Made by a program: the position numbers and the translations under genes. Shown here piece by piece: positions 58,412 to 64,000 of a DNA stretch of 64,000 nucleotides. The stretch lies in contig CAKOOM010000001.1 of assembly GCA_934098395.1 (NCBI GenBank), forward strand, positions 1 to 64,000. Reading direction: 5' to 3'. Source of the DNA: an uncultured Bacilli bacterium (GTDB lineage Bacteria > Bacillota_I > Bacilli_A > RF39 > UBA660). Below the pieces are notes generated by a model. It ran no database searches, had not been told where the DNA came from, and worked only from the letters and a program-made list of their open reading frames with translations. Numbering within the stretch: position 1 is the stretch's first letter; every line of letters starts with the position of its first letter.

Positions 58412-58623
58412 TGAATATTAGACAAATTAAGTGTTATTTAGCTAGTAAAATTGGTGCTAAGATAGTAGTTATATACTACGGAAGTAGAAATAGGAAAGAA
58501 AGATATGAAGGAGTTGTATATAAGCTTTATTATAATATTTTTACAATAAAATTAAATAATGGTGATATTAAGAGTTTTAATTATATAGATATTTTGACTA
58601 AAAATATTCAAATATATATGTAA
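58411..58623 (+). CDS. veg: Veg protein
   Basis: 70 aa. 'IRQIKCYLASKIGAKIVVIY' and 'YEGVVYKLYYNIFTIKL...YIDILTKNIQI' follow the Veg pattern (Bacillus 'IKRSLDGNLGKRLTL...ERSGILAETYPSVFVIQL...SYADILTETVEI'). Length is shorter than Bacillus (86 aa). Veg stimulates biofilm matrix genes in Bacillus; it is small, basic and cytoplasmic. The ATG overlaps the yabG stop (TAATG). Confidence 0.85.
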   Translation: MNIRQIKCYLASKIGAKIVVIYYGSRNRKERYEGVVYKLYYNIFTIKLNNGDIKSFNYIDILTKNIQIYM

Positions 58624-58637
58624 AAGTAATATTTTGC

Positions 58638-58667
58638 TTGACTTTTAATATAAAAATGAATTAAAAT
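58638..58667 (+). promoter_or_regulatory. Promoter of spoVG
   Basis: TTGACT (58638-58643), 18 bases, TAAAAT (58662-58667), 43 bases upstream of the ATG and its AGAGGAGGAGTG site. Confidence 0.6.
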
Positions 58668-58710
58668 GTATTTAGAAAATGTTATTTTCTAGAGGAGGAG
58701 TGTAAGCATA

Positions 58711-58968
58711 ATGAAAATTACTTCAGTTACAGTAAAGAAAATTGAAAAAGAAAATTCAAGAATGAAAGGAATTGCTTCAGTACTTATCGATGATTGTTTC
58801 GCAGTACATGATATTAGAATTATCGAAGGTGACAATGGTTTATTTATAGCAATGCCTAGTAGACAAACTTCTACGGGTGGATATAGGGATATTGCTCATC
58901 CAATTAATTCTGAAACTCGTCAAATTTTCGAAAAAGAAATTATTGAAGCTTATGAAAAAGCTGAATAA
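58711..58968 (+). CDS. spoVG: SpoVG site-specific DNA/RNA-binding regulator
   Basis: 85 aa. 'MKITSVTVKKIEKENSRMKG' and 'ASVLIDDCFAVHDIRIIEG' plus 'GLFIAMPSRQTSTGGYRDIA' are nearly the family consensus; the C-terminus 'PINSETRQIFEKEIIEAYEK' is the helix. SpoVG binds nucleic acid and affects septation at sporulation and virulence in relatives. The strong ribosome site and regular codons suggest high expression. It stands behind veg as part of the yabG-veg-(sspF, ispE...)-spoVG order with the intermediates deleted. Confidence 0.97.
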   Translation: MKITSVTVKKIEKENSRMKGIASVLIDDCFAVHDIRIIEGDNGLFIAMPSRQTSTGGYRDIAHPINSETRQIFEKEIIEAYEKAE

Positions 58969-58991
58969 AACACCGTTATGGTGTTTTTTTA
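58968..58991 (+). terminator. Intrinsic terminator of spoVG
   Basis: AAACACC/GGTGTTT stem, GTTAT loop, T-run. Confidence 0.85.
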
Positions 58992-58994
58992 TTG

Positions 58995-59022
58995 GTATAT
59001 TTTAAAGTATTGTACGTATAAT
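58995..59022 (+). promoter_or_regulatory. Possible sigma-E-like promoter of yabP-yabQ
   Basis: ATATT, 13 bases, then CGTATAAT (59015-59022) resembles the sigma-E pattern used by yabP in Bacillus; TATAAT alone could also serve sigma-A. Confidence 0.35.
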
Positions 59023-59037
59023 TTATTGGGTGATAAA

Positions 59038-59352
59038 ATGGACAAGAATTATTCAGGAATAGAGACGGTAAAAGAAATTGAAGCTAGTTTTAATCATGGA
59101 ATTACTTTATCGGAAAGAAAAAATATTATTGTAACTGGAGTTAAAAAAATAGAAAGTTTTGACAATGAGGATTTTTTAATGGATACGACACTTGGTTTTT
59201 TAAATATTAAGGGTAGTGATTTGGAAATTATTAAACTTGATACATATCAAGGTAATGTATCTATTAAAGGAAAGATAGATAGTATTGTTTATACGGATAA
59301 TGTTACTTCAAAAAATAAAGAAGAATCTTTTTTAGGTAAACTATTTAAATAA
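59038..59352 (+). CDS. yabP: Sporulation protein YabP
   Basis: 104 aa from the ATG at 59038 behind GGGTGAT. YabP/YqfC fold: 'HGITLSERKNIIVTGVKKIE' and 'TTLGFLNIKGSDLEIIKLDT...GNVSIKGKIDSIVY'. In Bacillus YabP and YabQ are mother-cell proteins required for cortex formation. Followed by yabQ (one-base overlap) and divIC, the conserved order. Confidence 0.9.
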   Translation: MDKNYSGIETVKEIEASFNHGITLSERKNIIVTGVKKIESFDNEDFLMDTTLGFLNIKGSDLEIIKLDTYQGNVSIKGKIDSIVYTDNVTSKNKEESFLGKLFK

Positions 59353-59648
59353 TGAAACTTAATATTCAAGTAAGTTCATTTATATATTCTTTAATATACG
59401 GTTTTTTGTTTTATTATTTGTTAGATTTGTTTAACAAATTTGTAAAGAAAAAATCTTTATTTTTAAGAATAATTTTTTCTTTGTTTTTTGTTTTGTTAGT
59501 AGCTACTATTTATTTTTTTGTATCATTGTTTGTTAATAATGGTTATGTACATATTTATTTTCTAATATCAATATTAGGTGGATATATATTTGCTAATTTT
59601 GTTATGAATAGATGGTTTACACATAAAAATAAAAATAGTAAAATGTAG
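59352..59648 (+). CDS. yabQ: Spore cortex biosynthesis protein YabQ
   Basis: 98 aa with about three hydrophobic helices ('SFIYSLIYGFLFYYLLDLF', 'IIFSLFFVLLVATIYFFVSL', 'HIYFLISILGGYIFANFV'), the YabQ topology, targeted to the outer forespore membrane. Shorter than Bacillus YabQ (211 aa) as in many anaerobes. The ATG overlaps the yabP stop; no separate ribosome site is seen, consistent with coupling. Confidence 0.8.
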   Translation: MKLNIQVSSFIYSLIYGFLFYYLLDLFNKFVKKKSLFLRIIFSLFFVLLVATIYFFVSLFVNNGYVHIYFLISILGGYIFANFVMNRWFTHKNKNSKM

Positions 59649-59678
59649 ATTCTTTTTTGTGTAAAAATAAATTTAGTG

Positions 59679-59687
59679 TGATATAAT
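59679..59687 (+). promoter_or_regulatory. Extended -10 promoter of divIC
   Basis: TGATATAAT 29 bases upstream of the divIC ATG. Confidence 0.5.
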
Positions 59688-59715
59688 TGTTGTGTATGGA
59701 ATAGGTGGTGATTAT

Positions 59716-60021
59716 ATGACTAAAAAGAGCAAGAAAAGAAAAGCATCTAAATATAAAATTAGAATTTTTTTGGCACTTTTAGTTTTTGGTATGGTTACTG
59801 CCGGTTTAGGTTATAATTTGTTTAATAATGTTATTAGTATTGTAAAAATGTCTAATGAAAAAAAAGAGTTAAAGAATCAAATTGCTGTTTTGGCTAAAGA
59901 AAAAGAAAATTTGGAACTAGATATTCAGAGATTAAATGATCCGGATTATATAGCTAAATATGTTAGAGAAAAATATTTTTATTCTAAAGAAGGAGAATTA
60001 ATATTAAGAATGGATAAATAA
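59716..60021 (+). CDS. divIC: Cell division protein DivIC/FtsB family
   Basis: 101 aa from the ATG at 59716 behind TAGGTGGTGATTAT. Basic N-terminus, a single membrane segment (about 18-38, 'FLALLVFGMVTAGLGYNLF'), then a coiled coil 'KKELKNQIAVLAKEKENLEL' and 'DPDYIAKYVREKYFYSKEGE', the DivIC end. It works with DivIB/FtsL at the septum. In Bacillus it precedes spoIIE; here it faces ftsH. Confidence 0.92.
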   Translation: MTKKSKKRKASKYKIRIFLALLVFGMVTAGLGYNLFNNVISIVKMSNEKKELKNQIAVLAKEKENLELDIQRLNDPDYIAKYVREKYFYSKEGELILRMDK

Positions 60022-60060
60022 AAAACATCATACTTTTATATAAAATATGATGTTTTTAAA
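60021..60060. terminator. Bidirectional intrinsic terminator
   Basis: 12-bp stem AAAAACATCATA/TATGATGTTTTT with a 13-base loop and T-runs on both strands, between convergent divIC and ftsH. Confidence 0.85.
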
Positions 60061-60063
60061 TAT

Positions 60064-61968
60064 TTATTTTTTACTTTCTTTTTTTGGTTTTTCTTCACTT
60101 TTTTTATCGTCACTATCTTTTGATTTTTTTGTTTCTTCTTTGTCTAATTTACCATTTTCTACGAGTGAATCGATTTGTTCTTTAGTGATTGTTTCTTCTT
60201 CAAGTAAAGTTTCTGCAATTAATTTTAATAATTTTTGGTTATCTTTAAGTATTTTTTTACTTTTTTCATAACAACTATTAATGATACTTCTCATTTCTTC
60301 ATCTATTTCATGAGCAACAATATCTGAAAAGTTTTTATTTTTATTGAAATCTCTACCAAGGAAGGTATTTTCTGATGGTTCATCTAGCATCATTGGTCCA
60401 AGTGAACTCATTCCATATTCAGTTACCATTTTTCTAGCTATATTTGTAGCTTTTTTAAAGTCATCATGGGCTCCAGTCGTAACTTCATTGAAAGTTATTT
60501 CTTCAGCAACACGTCCGCCAAGTAGGCCACATATTGAATCTAATAATTCTTTTTTAGTGTAATTGAATGTGTCTTCTTTTGGAGTCATCATAGTATATCC
60601 GCCAGCATGTCCTCTTGGAATAATAGTTATTTTTTGTACTTCATTAGCACCATCTAGTTTTAATCCAAGTACAGCATGTCCTGCTTCGTGATAAGCTACT
60701 AATTTTTTTTCTTTTTCAGTGTACTTTCTTGTAACTTTAGCGGGTCCCATTAATACTCTATCTGTTGCTTCATCAATTTCGGCCATTGTGATGGCTTTTT
60801 TATTTCTTCTTACAGTTAATAGAGCAGCTTCATTAAGTAAGTTTTCTAAGTCTGCTCCTGAAAAACCTGGTGTTCTTTTTGCTAGATTATCAAGAGTTAC
60901 TGATTTATCTAGTACTTTATTTTTAGCATGTACAGCAAGGATTTCTTTTCTAGCTTGTTTATCAGGTAGGGATACAGTCACTTGTCTATCAAATCTTCCT
61001 GGTCTAAGTAATGCAGGGTCAAGGACATCTGGTCTATTTGTAGCGGCCATGATGATAATTCCTTCATTGGCTCCGAAACCATCCATTTCAGTTAATAACT
61101 GATTTAATGTTTGTTCTCTTTCATCGTGTCCACCGCCAAGTCCGGCTCCTCTTTGACGTCCTACAGCATCTATTTCATCAATAAATATTAGACACGGAGC
61201 ATTCATTTTAGCTTGTTTAAACATATCTCTTACACGAGATGCACCAATACCTACGAATAATTCTACGAAATCTGAACCGCTTATGTAGTAAAATGGTACT
61301 TTAGCTTCACCAGCAACAGCTTTGGCTAATAATGTTTTACCAGTTCCTGGAGGCCCAACAAGTAATATACCTTTAGGTATTCTAGCACCCATGCTTTGAA
61401 ATTTTTTAGGGTTTTTCAAGAAGTCAATTAATTCTTGAACTTCTTCTTTTTCTTCAGTTAATCCGGCAACATCTTTAAATGTAGCTGTTTTTTCTCCGTC
61501 TACTAAAACGGCTTTGCTTCTTCCAAAATCCATAGATTTACCATTAGAACCAAGTTGTCTAGTAAATAGCCAAATCATAGCACCACCTAGTAATACGATT
61601 GGAAGATATTCCATTAATGCTAATAACCAAGATGATGTTTCTGGATCTTTTTCAATTGTTAAATCAAATTTGTTTTCTTCTTGTGCTGTAACAATTTTTT
61701 TCATGAACTCTTCAGATACAGGTAAATATAATTTGAAACTTTCATTTTCTTTATAGTCTTTTAGTTTACCTGTAATTTCATAATTTTCTGATCTTACTTT
61801 AGTTACTACAGTTAATTCAGAAATACTATTATTATTTAACTCGGTAATAAATTCACTAGCGTTTAGTTCCTTTACAACATTTCCTTTAAAATTTACAACA
61901 ACCATACATACTAATATAAATAGGAATAGAAATATATATGGAGTTAAGCTATTGTTCTTCTTTTTCAT
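60064..61968 (-). CDS. ftsH: ATP-dependent zinc metalloprotease FtsH
   Basis: 634 aa. Two membrane segments (about residues 10-27 and 113-135) flank an extracytoplasmic domain. AAA+: Walker A 'LLVGPPGTGKTLLAKAVAGE', Walker B 'CLIFIDEIDAVG', SRH 'ATNRPDVLDPALLRPGRFDR'. Zinc site 'HEAGH' near 425. The C-terminal 35 residues are Lys/Glu/Ser-rich ('KKESKK'). It degrades membrane and regulatory proteins. The start overlaps the tilS end by 20 bases; hprT, which lies between tilS and ftsH in Bacillus, is missing. Confidence 0.97.
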   Translation of the reverse strand: MKKKNNSLTPYIFLFLFILVCMVVVNFKGNVVKELNASEFITELNNNSISELTVVTKVRSENYEITGKLKDYKENESFKLYLPVSEEFMKKIVTAQEENKFDLTIEKDPETSSWLLALMEYLPIVLLGGAMIWLFTRQLGSNGKSMDFGRSKAVLVDGEKTATFKDVAGLTEEKEEVQELIDFLKNPKKFQSMGARIPKGILLVGPPGTGKTLLAKAVAGEAKVPFYYISGSDFVELFVGIGASRVRDMFKQAKMNAPCLIFIDEIDAVGRQRGAGLGGGHDEREQTLNQLLTEMDGFGANEGIIIMAATNRPDVLDPALLRPGRFDRQVTVSLPDKQARKEILAVHAKNKVLDKSVTLDNLAKRTPGFSGADLENLLNEAALLTVRRNKKAITMAEIDEATDRVLMGPAKVTRKYTEKEKKLVAYHEAGHAVLGLKLDGANEVQKITIIPRGHAGGYTMMTPKEDTFNYTKKELLDSICGLLGGRVAEEITFNEVTTGAHDDFKKATNIARKMVTEYGMSSLGPMMLDEPSENTFLGRDFNKNKNFSDIVAHEIDEEMRSIINSCYEKSKKILKDNQKLLKLIAETLLEEETITKEQIDSLVENGKLDKEETKKSKDSDDKKSEEKPKKESKK

Positions 61969-63292
61969 TTATTTCATCTCCTTTTGTGTAGCTAGTTAGT
62001 ATTATATCACAAAATTCATTTTTTTTAACATTATATTTAGATTTTTTTAAATTAGGAATCCATAGTACTTTATCATTTTTATCTACTAAAATGGGATATT
62101 TGTTTCGGATACTTTTAGGTATCTTTTTTTCAATAAATATATCACTTATTTTCTTTTTACCGTTAGTTCCTAATAATTCTATGTAATCTCCGTTTTTTTT
62201 GTTTCTTATATATATTGGAAGTGTTATATTTTTAGAATTTAATTTACATACGTTGTTTCCTGATGTATCACAATTGCTGATTTTTTCAATTGTTATATTG
62301 TCAATGTTTATTTTATCTTTAAGTTCTATACAGTAGTTATATTCTTCTTTATCTTTTTTAATAATATAAATGTATTGATATTCTTTTTTGGCTATATATT
62401 CTTTTGGTAAATTAATAATGGCATTAGGTTTTTTACTATTAGCAAGTTTTATTATGTCGGAGATATTTTTTTCTTTTATGATGTTATCAATGTTGTTATA
62501 TATATTTTTAAGAATATTGAAAATAATATTTTTTTGTATTAAGGGGTGTTCTTTTTTAAATAGTTCAATATCTATTATATTATCTTTGTATGTTTCCTTA
62601 ATTAGATTATTAGTAACTTTTTCAATATATTCATTATATTCTTGTAATGTTTGGGAATACTTTAAAAACTTTAGATGTACTAATTTATCTTCTTTTTTTA
62701 ATAATGGTAATAAATTTTTACGGTATCTGTTTCTCGTATAATTTGTATCATCATTAGTACTATCAATATAATATTTAATTTGGTTATCTTTGTTGTATTT
62801 AATTAAATCATCTTTTGTAAAGTATAGCAACGGTCTAATTATTTGATAATCTTTCATTTGAGAATACATTTTTATTCCGGCATATCCTTCGATATTTGAT
62901 CCTCTTACTATTTTCATCATAATAGTTTCAATTAAATCATCTCCGTGATGTGCTAACATAAGAGTGTGAGAATTATATTTTTTTAATATTTTTTCGTAAA
63001 ATTGATATCTTTTTTTTCTTGCTTCATTTTCGAAGTTTTTTTCTTTGTAGGAATCAATTTTCATTTTCTCAAAAATAATATTATTGCTTTTACAATATTT
63101 TTCTAAATATTTTTCTTCTTCATTGCTTTCTGTTCTAACGTTGTGGTTAATATGAGCACATATAATTGTTTTATTTAAATTAGTAATTGCTGAGTGTAGT
63201 AATGCCATTGAGTCTGGCCCGGCAGATACGCCAATAACTATATGCGTGTCGTTTTGAGTGTTTAAATTTTTAATAACATTATCAATATTCAT
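61949..63292 (-). CDS. tilS: tRNA(Ile)-lysidine synthase
   Basis: 447 aa. PP-loop 'VIGVSAGPDSMALLHSAI' (about residues 18-35), 'CAHINHNVRTESNEEE' and 'LMLAHHGDDLIETIMMKI' are TilS N-terminal blocks; the C-terminal domain 'LLGTNGKKKISDIFIEKKIP' is typical. It converts C34 to lysidine in tRNA-Ile(CAU), giving AUA decoding. GGAGGTG precedes the ATG by 8 bases, and TGATATAAT (63319-63327, minus) lies upstream. Confidence 0.95.
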   Translation of the reverse strand: MNIDNVIKNLNTQNDTHIVIGVSAGPDSMALLHSAITNLNKTIICAHINHNVRTESNEEEKYLEKYCKSNNIIFEKMKIDSYKEKNFENEARKKRYQFYEKILKKYNSHTLMLAHHGDDLIETIMMKIVRGSNIEGYAGIKMYSQMKDYQIIRPLLYFTKDDLIKYNKDNQIKYYIDSTNDDTNYTRNRYRKNLLPLLKKEDKLVHLKFLKYSQTLQEYNEYIEKVTNNLIKETYKDNIIDIELFKKEHPLIQKNIIFNILKNIYNNIDNIIKEKNISDIIKLANSKKPNAIINLPKEYIAKKEYQYIYIIKKDKEEYNYCIELKDKINIDNITIEKISNCDTSGNNVCKLNSKNITLPIYIRNKKNGDYIELLGTNGKKKISDIFIEKKIPKSIRNKYPILVDKNDKVLWIPNLKKSKYNVKKNEFCDIILTSYTKGDEINEKEEQ

Positions 63293-63318
63293 AGTACGTA
63301 CACCTCCGATTTGTCAAT

Positions 63319-63327
63319 ATTATATCA
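63319..63327 (-). promoter_or_regulatory. Extended -10 promoter of tilS-ftsH
   Basis: TGATATAAT on the minus strand, 26 bases upstream of the tilS ATG. Confidence 0.5.
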
Positions 63328-63513
63328 AAAAAGGTTTTATAAGTATATATTTGTGCTTTGAAAAAACTGAATTAGATATATTTTTTACAAATTATAAATG
63401 GGAAAAGTTACTAAAAAGAAAATTTGCTCTTTTCTTTTTTATAAAAATTTGGTAGAATAATAATGAGTATATATGACATAAAAGATGCACGTTACGTTAG
63501 AGGTGAAGTAAAC

Positions 63514-64000
63514 ATGGGAAAGATTATTGCAATAGTGAATCAAAAAGGTGGAGTAGGGAAAACTACTACGAGTATTAATTTGTCGGCATCTTTAGGGATG
63601 CTTGGAAAAAAAGTTTTGATGGTTGATTTAGATCCTCAAGGTAATGCTACGACAGGAGTAGGTGTAGATAAGAAGGGAATAAATAATAGTATATATGAAG
63701 TTTTGACTTTAAGGTCTTTGATAGATGATGCAATTATTAAAACTAAGAGTATTGGTTTAGATGTAATTCCAGCATATTTAAATTTGGCAGGAGTAGAAAT
63801 GGAATTAATTGAGTTAGAAAAAAAATATCGTGAAACTAATCAAAAGATTAATAGGGTAATGCGTCTTAAAGATGAACTTAATAAAGTTAAAGATAGATAT
63901 GATTTTATACTTATAGATTGTCCGCCTTCTTTAGGTATATTGACAACGAATGCTTTAGCAGCTGCTGATTCTGTTTTAATACCAGTACAGTGTGAGTATT
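63514..64000 (+). CDS. parA: ParA/Soj chromosome-partitioning ATPase (3' end beyond window)
   Basis: At least 162 residues from the ATG at 63514 behind AGAGGTGAAG. Deviant Walker A 'VNQKGGVGKTTTSINL' (residues about 8-23), 'VLMVDLDPQGNATTGVG' (Walker A'/switch region) and 'FILIDCPPSLGILTTNAL' (Walker B) are ParA-typical. With ParB on parS it segregates origins and, in Bacillus, modulates DnaA. An in-frame ATG at 63463 would add 17 residues but lacks a ribosome site. The preceding 220 bases contain no other gene. Confidence 0.97.
   Translation, partial: MGKIIAIVNQKGGVGKTTTSINLSASLGMLGKKVLMVDLDPQGNATTGVGVDKKGINNSIYEVLTLRSLIDDAIIKTKSIGLDVIPAYLNLAGVEMELIELEKKYRETNQKINRVMRLKDELNKVKDRYDFILIDCPPSLGILTTNALAAADSVLIPVQCEY

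Noticed and set aside
60344..61756. Plus-strand frames opposite ftsH
   Set aside because: They mirror the conserved FtsH AAA+ and protease domains and have no ribosome sites.

Overview
The window is about 64 kb of a very AT-rich bacterial chromosome centred on the replication origin of a spore-forming, probably anaerobic member of the Bacillota (a Bacilli-like, gut-type lineage is my inference). The evidence is the dnaA-dnaN-recF-gyrB-gyrA block, the delta subunit of RNA polymerase (rpoE), a ComK-family protein, many sporulation genes (sigH-like, spoIVA, bofA, spoVT, yabG, spoVG, yabP, yabQ, a SleB-type hydrolase) and pyruvate:ferredoxin oxidoreductase in place of an oxygen-dependent system. 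The standard code is used: TGA serves as a stop (recF, pth) and Trp is TGG. I see no rRNA, tRNA, insertion sequence, prophage or CRISPR array.

Layout. 1-11.7 kb: the start of a collagen-like spore-surface type protein (minus), then plus-strand genes nifJ, a coiled-coil unknown, mrnC-rhodanese-rlmB-sigH, uvrA, spoIVA and the HU gene. 11.7-18.3 kb (minus): an accessory stretch with an XRE/S24 regulator, two tandem VUT-type membrane proteins and two paralogous 2-hydroxyacyl-CoA-dehydratase-like (DUF2229/HgdB) proteins, then rpoE-argS-ywiB. 18.3-20.6 kb: a class A penicillin-binding protein. 20.6-28.3 kb (minus): the classic left-of-origin operon parB/noc-rsmG-mnmG-mnmE-jag-yidC-rnpA-rpmH, with one small unknown on the plus strand. 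28.4-30.2 kb: a HerA-like ATPase.

30.2-32.1 kb is oriC: DnaA boxes of the form TTATCAACA flank dnaA on both sides, including an 11-bp phased array upstream and a DnaA-trio-like tract upstream of dnaN. Next come dnaN, a ComK-family gene, recF, gyrB and gyrA. A 1.3-kb non-coding region follows (39.5-40.8 kb). It holds six parS palindromes, a Noc-site-like sequence, further DnaA boxes, and a compact SRP RNA gene with a near-consensus promoter.

40.8-60 kb (plus) follows the Bacillus origin-right order with deletions: tadA, dnaX, ybaB, recR, bofA, holB, ricT, trmN6, rsmI, pth, mfd, spoVT, a kinase-fold-like unknown, a methionine T-box governing dut-metG, tatD, a SleB-like hydrolase, rsmA, yabG, veg, spoVG, yabP, yabQ, divIC. 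ftsH and tilS are on the minus strand, and the window ends inside parA (soj).

Functionally the window joins replication initiation (DnaA, DnaN, gyrase, tau/gamma, delta prime), chromosome segregation (ParA, ParB/Noc, parS), repair (UvrA, Mfd, RecF, RecR), tRNA/rRNA modification and translation, protein export (SRP RNA, YidC, FtsH) and sporulation. The most unusual items are the ComK-family gene between dnaN and recF, the paired DUF2229/HgdB and paired VUT genes, the dense parS region, the Met T-box leading a dUTPase gene, and the kinase-like orphan behind a consensus promoter.
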